Below, piece by piece: positions 34,358 to 42,671 of a stretch of 64,000 bases of DNA; the first letter of the stretch is position 1; every line of letters starts with the position of its first letter. The stretch spans positions 65,594 to 129,593 of the forward strand of contig CAZMBE010000004.1 in NCBI GenBank assembly GCA_964564625.1. The letters are read 5' to 3'. Below the pieces are notes generated by a model. It ran no database searches, had not been told where the DNA came from, and worked only from the letters and a program-made list of their open reading frames with translations. Position numbers and translations under genes: made by a program. This DNA is from UBA2185 sp964564625 (GTDB lineage: Bacteria; Desulfobacterota; Syntrophia; Syntrophales; UBA2185).

Positions 34358-35145
34358 ATGCCCACCCGCCATTCATGACTATACACATTCATTTTCCCGT
34401 CTCTTACAGATCCGATAAGGGTTATTCCCGCCTCCATGGATGTATGAATGGCAGTGGACGTCGGAACCGAAAGTGATATGATCACCGGTATCCCAAGATT
34501 CCAAACCTTGTGAATTATTTCTAAAGAAACCCTCCCCGTTCTTACGATTATCTTATCCGAGCAATCAATTTCATGGAGGAAGGCATAGCCGCCCAGCATA
34601 TCAATAGTGTTGTGCCTCCCGATATCTTCGCGTACAATAATTATATTTTCACCTTGAGCCAACGCGGAGGAATGGGTACCGCCCGTAATCTTATGAAAGC
34701 ACGAAGAATCAATAAGTTTGCCCACAAGGGTGAATACAATTTGAGGAGAAACATGGATACGGTTCTCCAATAAACTCATCGGCGTACACGCAAAATCTTT
34801 TCGTACCCAGCTAAGGGCGCCGCTTGAGGCTATGGTCTTACCTGCATTCCTTCCATTTAAAGGCACTTGTGTCCCGCCTTTTGTATAGACATAGACACTA
34901 CTTTGCTCATGTGAGACTTCCAGTCGCTGCAGATCTGTCGCTTCCCGAATGATTCCCTCCGACCTGAGAAAGCCTACTGAGAGATCTTCTCTATGATTGC
35001 CGTTGCAGGCAATAGTAATGATCTTTTGCCCATTGAGAAATATCTCGAGGGGTACCTCTTTAATTACATCTGCAGATGTTTTCACGAAACAACCATTTTT
35101 GTATTGATGAATATCAAATCTTTCGATATCCGCCTTTATCGCCAT
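34354..35145 (-). CDS. fdhD: FdhD-type sulfurtransferase for formate dehydrogenase, lacking the usual CxxC
   Basis: FdhD hands sulfur from IscS to the molybdopterin cofactor of formate dehydrogenase. The 263-residue protein has the family signatures ITGGTHSSAL, EDIGRHNTIDMLGG, RTGRVSLEII and VPTSTAIHTSMEAGITLIG. In E. coli FdhD two cysteines in a CxxC loop carry the sulfur. Here the corresponding loop reads TIASSGALSW, with no cysteine in that position; nearby cysteines at FACTP and DSSCFH may or may not take over. So it is a clear FdhD family member with an altered key loop. It follows selB by 4 bases and overlaps the exonuclease gene downstream. Confidence 0.88.
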   Translation of the reverse strand: MAIKADIERFDIHQYKNGCFVKTSADVIKEVPLEIFLNGQKIITIACNGNHREDLSVGFLRSEGIIREATDLQRLEVSHEQSSVYVYTKGGTQVPLNGRNAGKTIASSGALSWVRKDFACTPMSLLENRIHVSPQIVFTLVGKLIDSSCFHKITGGTHSSALAQGENIIIVREDIGRHNTIDMLGGYAFLHEIDCSDKIIVRTGRVSLEIIHKVWNLGIPVIISLSVPTSTAIHTSMEAGITLIGSVRDGKMNVYSHEWRVGI

Positions 35146-35149
35146 TTCT

Positions 35150-37060
35150 CTACTTCTCTCTCAAAATACGGTGATCACCTGCTCTAATCGTGAGTTTTGT
35201 TATATCAAAGTATTCCATCAACGGTATAATGAATTTTCTGGATAGGCCGGTCAACTCCTTAAAGCTTGCCGGTGTGGCTTTTGCATCTTTTATAAGGAGG
35301 TTTTTATAATTTTCTCTGAGTTTGACCAAGATTTGTTTATGAAAATAAAGATCTTCATTTATTTTAACGAGAGTTCCTTCCTTGAGCATTACATTGAGAA
35401 CGCTCTCTGCCAGGTTTTTCTGGTGAACAAATTTTTCCATAACCTCCTTGATGGTGGGAGGGGTAAGCCCTGCTTCAAGATAGATTCCTTCCATTGTAGT
35501 GTGGAGCTCATCCAGATCGCCCTTTAAATCTACACGATGCCCGGCGATACGAAGGTTTTCCCTCTCAATGACCATCTCTCCTTTGCTTTCCAAATCTTTC
35601 ACTGCCATATTGAAAAGCCTTGGATTTACAAACCGACCTGTAATGCTGCGCAACTCCTCTTTTAAAATCCCCTCTTTCAGGGGATGCCGTTCGTGGTATG
35701 CCCTCAACTCCTGCATAATCTTCATTTTGAAATTCTGAAACACAGGAAAAAATATAAATCTGGATTCATCAATCTCTAAAATAACGACCTTGCGTTCAGA
35801 AGCCATAGATTTGAGAATTTTCTTCAGGCTGTTTTGATGAATCCCTGTCCTTATGACAAGTTCGAGTAGATCAATACCTTCAATTCCCGATCGCTCAATA
35901 ATAAGAGCAACTCTCTCTACATCAGTACCACTATATAGCTGATCAAATTCAAAAAGTGCCTTTTCAGAATTTCTTTTATGTTTTTTGGAAAGGGGATCTA
36001 TTATTATACCTCCTCCAACTGTAGTAACAGGTGAATAACTTCTGATGACAAATCTGTCTCTGGCCATAGCAACAATCGGAGATTTTGGAATAACCTGTGC
36101 GTAGCCCCTGCCTCCCGGTTCCACTTCTTCCTGATCGAGGAGTATTATCCGGCCAATGACTTCATTAGTCCCCACATGAAGCCTTACCAGGCTTCTGTTC
36201 TTCAATTTTCTGTCGTTGTGTGATAAATACTCAATACATACGTCCAGCCGACTCGATGGCTTAAGCATATGCGGGCGAGACAAAACATCACCCCTTGCAA
36301 TTGTGGCTTTTTCGACTCCCTGTAGATTTATGGCTGTTCTCTGTCCAGCCTCAGCAACAGTTGCACTCTGATTATGGACTTGAATGCCCCGGACCTTTGC
36401 GGTAACTCCCTGGGGCAATATCTCAACTTCGTCACCAATTTTTATGTCCCCGGAGATCAGAGTTCCTGTGATAACCGTCCCAAAACCTTTCATGGTAAAT
36501 ACCCTGTCCACAGGCAACCGAAAAAGACCTGCATCCGTTTCTTCTTTTATGTCTGATGCAACTTTGCCGAGACAATCCAACAATTCCTTCAGGCCTGAAC
36601 CTGTCAATGAAGAAACGGGGACAACAGGAGCTTTTTCCAGGAAAGTCCCTTTCAGGAATTCATGAATATCTTCATTGACCAAATAGAGCCATTCCTCCTC
36701 CACCATGTCAATTTTGGTGAGAGCAACAACACCCCTTTTAATACCTAACAATGAGCAAATATTGAGATGTTCCCGTGTCTGCGGCATGACACCTTCATCC
36801 GCAGCGATAACCAGGATGACCATATCGATCCCTGCCGCCCCGGACACCATATTTTTTATGAATCTCTCATGGCCGGGGACGTCCACTATGCCGAAGGTCT
36901 GGCCACTCGGCAGTGCCAGAGAAGCAAAACCCAGCTCAATGCTGATCCCTCGTTCTTTTTCTTCTTTAAGCCTATCCGTATCGATACCGGTAAGGGCCTT
37001 AATAAGGGCAGTTTTTCCGTGATCAACATGTCCGGCTGTACCAATGATTATGTGTTTCAT
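35150..37060 (-). CDS. selB: Selenocysteine-specific translation elongation factor SelB
   Basis: SelB delivers Sec-tRNA(Sec) to UGA codons marked by a SECIS element. The N-terminal GTPase has G1 GHVDHGKTALI (about 10-20), DVPGHERFIK (G3) and TKID (G4). Two EF-Tu-like barrels follow. The C-terminal half has winged-helix repeats that bind SECIS RNA (for example LLELVIRTGIHQNSLKKIL, and the last one near residue 575-625). Length 636 is normal. The ribosome binding site is weak. No selA, selC or selenoprotein gene is visible in the window, so those must lie elsewhere. Pairing with fdhD suggests a selenocysteine-containing formate dehydrogenase. Confidence 0.97.
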   Translation of the reverse strand: MKHIIIGTAGHVDHGKTALIKALTGIDTDRLKEEKERGISIELGFASLALPSGQTFGIVDVPGHERFIKNMVSGAAGIDMVILVIAADEGVMPQTREHLNICSLLGIKRGVVALTKIDMVEEEWLYLVNEDIHEFLKGTFLEKAPVVPVSSLTGSGLKELLDCLGKVASDIKEETDAGLFRLPVDRVFTMKGFGTVITGTLISGDIKIGDEVEILPQGVTAKVRGIQVHNQSATVAEAGQRTAINLQGVEKATIARGDVLSRPHMLKPSSRLDVCIEYLSHNDRKLKNRSLVRLHVGTNEVIGRIILLDQEEVEPGGRGYAQVIPKSPIVAMARDRFVIRSYSPVTTVGGGIIIDPLSKKHKRNSEKALFEFDQLYSGTDVERVALIIERSGIEGIDLLELVIRTGIHQNSLKKILKSMASERKVVILEIDESRFIFFPVFQNFKMKIMQELRAYHERHPLKEGILKEELRSITGRFVNPRLFNMAVKDLESKGEMVIERENLRIAGHRVDLKGDLDELHTTMEGIYLEAGLTPPTIKEVMEKFVHQKNLAESVLNVMLKEGTLVKINEDLYFHKQILVKLRENYKNLLIKDAKATPASFKELTGLSRKFIIPLMEYFDITKLTIRAGDHRILREK

Positions 37061-37281
37061 GTGATCTAAATAACAAACTAACCATCATTTCACAATAACA
37101 AAAATCCTGCGTTCAATTGAAGCTCTCCTTGGTAAACTGCGGAAAACCTTCACTCCACAATGCAATATACTATTCCCATTCACTCGCTTACCCCGCAGTA
37201 AACTAAGGGGAATGAAGTCTCTACCGGATTTACACGCAATTAAATGCTTTCACTGAATGAACATTGTATGTAAATCTTCCC

Positions 37282-37311
37282 TTGAAATAATACGCTGAAA
37301 TTTGGTAGCAT
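37282..37311 (+). promoter_or_regulatory. Predicted sigma70-type promoter of ruvX
   Basis: TTGAAA (37282-37287) and TAGCAT (37306-37311) are separated by 18 bases, about 20 bases before the ATG at 37334. It sits in the 273-base divergent gap between selB and ruvX, where no other feature is evident. Confidence 0.4.
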
Positions 37312-37333
37312 ACCGGACTTTACAAGGACTGTT

Positions 37334-37759
37334 ATGTCTATAAGGATACTGGGTCTTGATTACGGCAGCAAAAGGATTGGGGTCGCCATGTCTGACGAGT
37401 TGGGTATTACTGCTCAGGGGCTGACTACCATCATCAGGAAAAATCAAAAGCAGGCAATCGAAGAGATCGCCAAGTGGATCAAAACATACAGTGTCGAAAA
37501 AATTGTCATCGGCTATCCGATAAAACTTGACGGCACCGAGGGCATCCAGTGTGAAAAAATCAGAAAGTTTGTAAAACTTCTGGAGGCGAAATTTTGCATA
37601 CCTGTGATTACATGGGATGAAACCCTTACCACGAAAGAGGCAGAAGGTATCCTGATACAGGCAAATATGCGTAGGGATAAAAGGAAACAAGTGGTTGATA
37701 AGCTTGCGGCCGCCCTGATTCTTCAGGGATACCTGGACTCCCGGAAACGTATGGTATAG
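37334..37759 (+). CDS. ruvX: Putative pre-16S rRNA nuclease RuvX (YqgF)
   Basis: RuvX/YqgF is an RNase H-fold protein that matures 16S rRNA 5' ends, and was once called a Holliday junction resolvase. The 141-residue protein has the N-terminal signature LDYGSKRIGVAMSDELG, the middle VIGYPIKLDGTEG, and the DETLTTKEAE segment with conserved acidic residues. AAGGA lies about 7 bases upstream of the ATG. It sits 28 bases before mltG, a common bacterial pairing. Confidence 0.95.
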   Translation: MSIRILGLDYGSKRIGVAMSDELGITAQGLTTIIRKNQKQAIEEIAKWIKTYSVEKIVIGYPIKLDGTEGIQCEKIRKFVKLLEAKFCIPVITWDETLTTKEAEGILIQANMRRDKRKQVVDKLAAALILQGYLDSRKRMV

Positions 37760-37787
37760 TCCTTGTAGTGTTTAGGAAAACTATTTC

Positions 37788-38810
37788 ATGAAATGGCATA
37801 CAAGCAAATATAACAAAATGAAAATCCTTGTTGTCTCTATTGCGGTTGTTTTTTTTCTTCTCTCTTTCATAACAATATACTATGCCATAAACCCTGTAGA
37901 TAATAAAAATCACGTCGCAACGGTCACGATACCGAAGGGTACCAGTTTTCTCCGATCAGTGAACATTCTTGAAGAAGCAGGGTTAATAAAGTACAAGTAC
38001 CTATTTTATCCATTGGCAATTTTCAAAAACGCTCAATGCCATATTAAGGCGGGTGAATATGAACTGGCAACCTCTATGTCACCGATGGAAATCATTGATA
38101 AATTAGTCATGGGTGACATTATTTTTTATCCGGTTACCATTCCTGAGGACTTCACAGTACATGAAATCGCCTCCCGGTTGGCCTCTTTAAATCTGGTAGA
38201 GGAAGAGGTGTTTCTTTCCCTCTCTTCAGACGTCAATTTTTTAGCCTCTTTAGGTATACAAGGCGGTCGTGCAGAAGGATATCTGTATCCGGATACATAT
38301 TTCCTGGATAAATCGATGAGCGCAAAGGATATTATGAAGATTATGGTAAATCAATTCTGGAAAATATTTACCCCGGAAATGCAAAAAAGGACAGCTGAAT
38401 TGGGTATGACAATACCCCAGATTTTAACACTCGCATCCTTAATCGGAAAAGAATCGGGAAATAAAGATGAAAAGCCTTTCGTTTCAGCGGTCTTTCACAA
38501 CCGATTAAAAAAAAGAATGAAGTTGCAATGCGATCCTACCGCTGTCTACGATCTAAAATATTTCACCGGAACCATAACAAAAAAACATCTGATGAGAAAC
38601 ACACCTTATAACACATACCGTATCGATGGACTGCCTCCCGGCCCCATCGCCAACCCGGCCATCGATTCATTACAGGCGGCCCTCTATCCTGCCCATGTAA
38701 ATTATCTATATTTTGTATCCAATAATGATGGTTCCCACCAGTTTTCATCCAATCTTTCCTCTCATAACAACGCGGTCTTAAAATATCAAATTAAAAGAAA
38801 AAAAGAGTAA
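37788..38810 (+). CDS. mltG: Endolytic murein transglycosylase MltG
   Basis: MltG cuts nascent glycan strands at the inner membrane and sets their length. A single N-terminal membrane helix lies at about 12-32. A LysM-like region (about 45-105, VTIPKGTSFLRSVNILEEAG) precedes the YceG catalytic domain. The catalytic Glu is in LASLIGKESG (about residue 223), and the substrate loop continues as SAVFHNRLKKRMKLQCDPTA. The C-terminal TPYNTYRIDGLPPGPIANP motif is intact. Length 340. The start at 37788 has a modest GGA site; a later Met (residue 11) is possible. Confidence 0.96.
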   Translation: MKWHTSKYNKMKILVVSIAVVFFLLSFITIYYAINPVDNKNHVATVTIPKGTSFLRSVNILEEAGLIKYKYLFYPLAIFKNAQCHIKAGEYELATSMSPMEIIDKLVMGDIIFYPVTIPEDFTVHEIASRLASLNLVEEEVFLSLSSDVNFLASLGIQGGRAEGYLYPDTYFLDKSMSAKDIMKIMVNQFWKIFTPEMQKRTAELGMTIPQILTLASLIGKESGNKDEKPFVSAVFHNRLKKRMKLQCDPTAVYDLKYFTGTITKKHLMRNTPYNTYRIDGLPPGPIANPAIDSLQAALYPAHVNYLYFVSNNDGSHQFSSNLSSHNNAVLKYQIKRKKE

Positions 38811-38818
38811 TTTTTTTC

Positions 38819-38847
38819 TTGACAAACACATTTCCCCTCCTTATAGT
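38819..38847 (+). promoter_or_regulatory. Strong sigma70-type promoter of mraZ and the dcw cluster
   Basis: TTGACA (38819-38824) and TATAGT (38842-38847) are separated by exactly 17 bases. The -35 begins within 9 bases of the mltG stop. The predicted start is near 38854, immediately before the MraZ operator repeats. Confidence 0.8.
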
Positions 38848-38855
38848 TGACCCAG

Positions 38856-38880
38856 TGGAGCAAAGTGGTTTGTTGTGGAG
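38856..38880 (+). promoter_or_regulatory. MraZ operator (three TGG repeats at 10-base spacing)
   Basis: TGGAG, TGGTT and TGGAG begin at 38856, 38866 and 38876, each separated by 5 bases. This matches the known MraZ site layout (TGGGN repeats with 5-base spacers). The repeats lie between the predicted start and the mraZ coding region, where MraZ represses its own promoter in E. coli. Confidence 0.75.
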
Positions 38881-38889
38881 GGAAATCCC

Positions 38890-39336
38890 GTGTCCGTATT
38901 CAGAGGTCAGTACTATCATTCCATTGATGACAAAGGCCGGATCATCTTTCCGGCAAGGTTGCGGGAAGTATTCGCCGAGAAATACGACAACAGACTGGTT
39001 ATTACAAACTGGGATAGTTACCTGATGGTCTTTCCCTATGATGAATGGCTGATCCTCGAGGAGAAGGTAAGTCATCAGTCTCTCCTGCGCAGGGAAGTCA
39101 GAGCTTTTCAACGTTTTTTCATTTCTCCCTCCGTAGACTGCTCCTTCGATAACCAGGGCCGGGTTCTCATTCCACCTAACCTGAGAGAGTATGCAGCACT
39201 GGAGAAAGACATCGTTCTGGCGGGGATGATTAAAGTCATAGAGATATGGAGTAAAGAACGCTTTGATGAAGAGATGAAGAAAACAGCAGGCGACATAGAC
39301 GGCTTCAGCAAATATATGGCGGATCTGGGAATATAG
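38890..39336 (+). CDS. mraZ: Transcriptional regulator MraZ
   Basis: MraZ is an AbrB-fold ring-forming protein that binds repeats upstream of the dcw cluster. Two SpoVT/AbrB-like halves are present: FRGQYYHSIDDKGRIIFPAR (about 4-23) and VDCSFDNQGRVLIPPNLREY (about 82-101). Both carry the DNA-contacting D-x-x-G-R-hh-h-P pattern. Length is 148 residues. The start is GTG 38890, with GGAGGG about 8 bases upstream; the frame also holds a GTG at 38875 within the operator, which is less likely. Confidence 0.97.
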   Translation: MSVFRGQYYHSIDDKGRIIFPARLREVFAEKYDNRLVITNWDSYLMVFPYDEWLILEEKVSHQSLLRREVRAFQRFFISPSVDCSFDNQGRVLIPPNLREYAALEKDIVLAGMIKVIEIWSKERFDEEMKKTAGDIDGFSKYMADLGI

Positions 39337-39350
39337 CAAAGGCTAATGGC

Positions 39351-40286
39351 ATGCATCCCTACCATATACCCGTCATGCAGAGAGAGGTTATTGAGTCTCT
39401 ACGCTGCCGGCCCGGAGGCATTTATGTGGATGGAACCGTCGGGGGTGGAGGACATGCCTGCGAGATTCTTCGCATAACCGCTCCTGACGGCGTCTTGATT
39501 GGTATCGACGTCGATGATGATGCACTCCGAGCGTCGGAAGAACTATTAAAGCCCTTTGGTAACAGGAAGATACTGGTCAAGGGTAATTTTGCAGACATCC
39601 ATATAATATTAGATAATTTGAACATTAAGGAGGTTGACGGCATCCTCCTTGATTTGGGAGTTTCTTCTCATCAACTTACAACAGCGGACAGGGGTTTCAG
39701 CTTCTCTTTAGATGCTGCCTTGGACATGCGGATGGACCAGAGCCATGGTCCCTGTGCGTACGACATTGTTAACACGTTTCCGGAAAAAGATCTGGAGAGG
39801 ATCATTCGAGATTACGGTGAAGAGATAATGGCAGACAGGATTGTGAAGATGATCTCAGCACGAAGAAAAGCATCCCCCATTACAACAACGGCTGAACTTG
39901 CCGCTGTTGTTGTCAAGGCATTGCCTTCCCGTTTCAGGTCTCAAAAAATTCACCCCGCGACAAGAACTTTCCAGGCAATCAGAATTTATGTCAATAATGA
40001 ATTATTAAACCTCTATGAGGCGATAAACCGCGGCGTTGATATGCTCAAACCATCGGGACGCCTATCCATCATATCGTTTCATTCACTGGAAGACCGGATT
40101 GTAAAAAACAACTTTCGTTCATGGCAAAAGGGGTGCCTTTGCCCCACAAATTTTCCCATGTGCATATGTCAGAGAAAAGCCAAGCTTAAAATAGTGACTA
40201 AAAGGCCTGTAATCCCTCAGACCTCAGAAATAGAAGCCAATCCGAGAGCGAGGAGCGCCAAACTAAGAACGGCCGAAAGGATTTGA
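39351..40286 (+). CDS. rsmH: 16S rRNA (cytosine(1402)-N(4))-methyltransferase RsmH
   Basis: RsmH (MraW) methylates C1402 in the 16S rRNA P site using SAM. The 311-residue protein has the SAM site VDGTVGGGGHACEIL (about 25-39), then IDVDDDALRASEELL, LLDLGVSSHQL and DMRMDQSHGPCAYDIVN. The C-terminal SIISFHSLEDRIVKNNFR and a CxxC-type segment (KGCLCPTNFPMCICQ) are typical. It is the second gene of the dcw cluster, 14 bases after mraZ and 3 bases before ftsL. Confidence 0.97.
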   Translation: MHPYHIPVMQREVIESLRCRPGGIYVDGTVGGGGHACEILRITAPDGVLIGIDVDDDALRASEELLKPFGNRKILVKGNFADIHIILDNLNIKEVDGILLDLGVSSHQLTTADRGFSFSLDAALDMRMDQSHGPCAYDIVNTFPEKDLERIIRDYGEEIMADRIVKMISARRKASPITTTAELAAVVVKALPSRFRSQKIHPATRTFQAIRIYVNNELLNLYEAINRGVDMLKPSGRLSIISFHSLEDRIVKNNFRSWQKGCLCPTNFPMCICQRKAKLKIVTKRPVIPQTSEIEANPRARSAKLRTAERI

Positions 40287-40289
40287 TAC

Positions 40290-40637
40290 ATGCAGTCAGG
40301 AGAAGTCATCCACGGAAATGCACGTGTTGAAGAGAAGGTATCCGCCGACTTAAAATATTCTCCATTTATCATTGTTACTTTAGTTCTTATGGCAGTCGCT
40401 CTCGTGTACGTGTGGTCTCATATCCGCATGACAGAGCTGGAATACATGGTTGCTGAGGAAATGAGCATAAAAGAAGCTCTTTTAGAAGAGCAGAGAAAAT
40501 TAAAAGTTGAAATCGCGACTTTGAAATCACCTCAACGAATTGAGGCAATTGCGAAAGACAAATTACACATGTCGTATCCAGAAAGAGACCAAATTATAAT
40601 CCTTACCACTGAGGATTATGCGGCAAAAAGTAATTAA
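40290..40637 (+). CDS. ftsL: Cell division protein FtsL
   Basis: FtsL is a small bitopic protein that with FtsB and FtsQ forms the FtsQLB activation complex. The 115-residue protein has a cytoplasmic N-terminus, a membrane helix at about 25-45 (FIIVTLVLMAVALVYVW) and a periplasmic leucine-zipper-like coiled coil (about 48-85). The AKDKLHMSYPERDQIIILTT end is typical of FtsL. Sequence conservation in this family is low; position between rsmH and ftsI settles the call. Confidence 0.92.
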   Translation: MQSGEVIHGNARVEEKVSADLKYSPFIIVTLVLMAVALVYVWSHIRMTELEYMVAEEMSIKEALLEEQRKLKVEIATLKSPQRIEAIAKDKLHMSYPERDQIIILTTEDYAAKSN

Positions 40638-40667
40638 CCGGGTTGTACATAATCAGAGAATAGTGCC

Positions 40668-42662
40668 ATGACCGGCGAACCTAAAAAGTGGTTAAAATTC
40701 AGAATTGCTACACTGCTGATATTTTTTTTAGTGCTTTTTATTGCCCTTATATCAAGGGCGTTCCAGATTCAGGTACTTTCCGGAAAAATGTTGAAAACTC
40801 TCGCTGAAAAACAACACATAAAGACACTGCAGATTGAACCGGAAAGAGGCATCATATTTGATCGTAATGGTGAAAAACTCGCCGCGAGCGTCATGGCACA
40901 CTCCGTCTATGCCGATCCATCAAAAATAAGTAACCCCATGGAAGTCGCTAACAAAGTCGCTCCGATTCTGAACATTGACAGGAACACGGTCGTGAGAAAA
41001 GTTTCAGGATCAAAATACTTCTGCTGGTTAGCGAGGAAAATACCCCCTGAGCAGGCGAGCAAAATCGAAGCTTTGAATATGGACAGTGTCTTTTTGATCA
41101 AAGAACCAAAGCGCTTCTATCCGAACGGGGAACTGGCGGGCCGTCTTCTGGGATTTGTAGGGTTAGACTATACAGGATTAGAGGGGCTGGAACTTAAATA
41201 TGACAACTACCTCAAAGCAACACCGGAAAAATTGACCTGGGCACGGGATGCCAGAGGTAGCCGATTGTACCCACGGGTTGAAAAAGCCGTCACGCAACAG
41301 GAGGAGGGATATAATCTCATTTTAACAATCGACAGCCGCATCCAGCATATCGTGGAATCAAATTTAACGGAAGCCGTAAAGGCCAAAGGTGCAAAAGGCG
41401 GTTTTGTGATTGTCATGGACCCCAAAACCGGTGAAATCCTTGCTCTGGCGGATCAGCCAGGATTTGATCCAAACAAATTTTCCAGTTACAATATTGGCAA
41501 AGGAAAGAACAAGGCAATTACGGACTGTTTCGATCCTGGTTCAACATTTAAACCTTTTCTCGCCGCGGCGGCACTTGAAGAAGGTATCGTGAAGGAAACC
41601 GACAGGTTTTATTGTGAAGACGGAACGTACAGAGTGTCCGACAGGGTATTTCACGAGGCCAACAGGAAAAAGTACGGTACTCTTACGTTCCATGACATTC
41701 TGAAATATTCGAGCAATATTGGATGCATCAAGGTTTCCGAAAGGCTTAAAAAAGAAAAATTCTATCACTATATTACACAATTCGGATTTGGCTCAAAAAC
41801 AGGAATCGATCTTCCCGGTGAAGTCAGTGGGCTTTTGAGGGCACCGCAAAACTGGACAAGGGTTGACGCATCGACAATTGCCTTCGGTCAGGGTGTATCC
41901 GTTACGGCTATTCAGTTAATTACCGCCCTCTCCGCCATAGCAAATAACGGTCTGCTCATGAAGCCTCACATAGTACGTGCAGTAGTTGACAAACAAGGAA
42001 GAATAATAAAAAAATTTGAAACCACTCCTGTAAGGCAAGTCATATCTCCGAAGACAGCAAAAAGGCTCACTGCCATGCTGAAGGACGTGGTGGGAGATGA
42101 TGATGGAACGGGTAAAAAAGCGCAGATTGTCAATGTTGACGTAGCCGGGAAAACAGGAACATCTCAAAAGTTTGATTTTGCGAGAAAGGCGTATTCTTCT
42201 GAAAAAGTCCGTACCTCCTTTATGGGATTCTTCCCTGCCGAGAATCCTGAAATTGCAATTCTTGTTACACTAGATGAACCGCAGAGGGATAAATGGGGCG
42301 GTGTTGCGGCAGCACCCGTATTTAAAAATATCGGTGAACAGATCTTGACATGTTTCAAAACTGATATTAAAGAGAACCCTTTTCTCGTTCCGGAAGAGGA
42401 AAAAAAGGAAAGTGTGAAATTAAAGCTCGTATCGGCACCCCAAATAATAAGCACTCAGGTTGATACGGAAAAAGGCGCGGATGAGCCTTTCATGCCGGAT
42501 TTCAGGGGAATGACCATAAAAGACGCGCTGAAGAAAGCACGGGAAAAAGGTATTGACATTAAAGTAACGGGAAGCGGCTGGGCTGTAAGCCAGGTGCCAA
42601 AAGCCGGTGTTTCAATTCATCGCCATCGGTCTTGTGCTGTCTCTTTCAGCGCAGGTCATTGA
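40668..42662 (+). CDS. ftsI: Division transpeptidase FtsI (PBP3) with C-terminal PASTA domain
   Basis: FtsI is the septal peptidoglycan transpeptidase. One membrane helix lies at about 10-31. The PBP dimer domain (about 50-215) and transpeptidase domain (about 245-565) follow. Catalytic motifs are intact: SxxK in DPGSTFKPF (Ser 292, Lys 295), SxN in KYSSNIG (348-350) and KTGTS (495-499). One PASTA repeat occupies about 600-664 (FMPDFRGMTIKDALKKARE). PASTA-bearing FtsI is common in Deltaproteobacteria and resembles SpoVD-type enzymes of Firmicutes. Length 664. FtsW, its glycosyltransferase partner, lies downstream. Confidence 0.97.
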   Translation: MTGEPKKWLKFRIATLLIFFLVLFIALISRAFQIQVLSGKMLKTLAEKQHIKTLQIEPERGIIFDRNGEKLAASVMAHSVYADPSKISNPMEVANKVAPILNIDRNTVVRKVSGSKYFCWLARKIPPEQASKIEALNMDSVFLIKEPKRFYPNGELAGRLLGFVGLDYTGLEGLELKYDNYLKATPEKLTWARDARGSRLYPRVEKAVTQQEEGYNLILTIDSRIQHIVESNLTEAVKAKGAKGGFVIVMDPKTGEILALADQPGFDPNKFSSYNIGKGKNKAITDCFDPGSTFKPFLAAAALEEGIVKETDRFYCEDGTYRVSDRVFHEANRKKYGTLTFHDILKYSSNIGCIKVSERLKKEKFYHYITQFGFGSKTGIDLPGEVSGLLRAPQNWTRVDASTIAFGQGVSVTAIQLITALSAIANNGLLMKPHIVRAVVDKQGRIIKKFETTPVRQVISPKTAKRLTAMLKDVVGDDDGTGKKAQIVNVDVAGKTGTSQKFDFARKAYSSEKVRTSFMGFFPAENPEIAILVTLDEPQRDKWGGVAAAPVFKNIGEQILTCFKTDIKENPFLVPEEEKKESVKLKLVSAPQIISTQVDTEKGADEPFMPDFRGMTIKDALKKAREKGIDIKVTGSGWAVSQVPKAGVSIHRHRSCAVSFSAGH

Positions 42663-42671
42663 GGAACCAAT

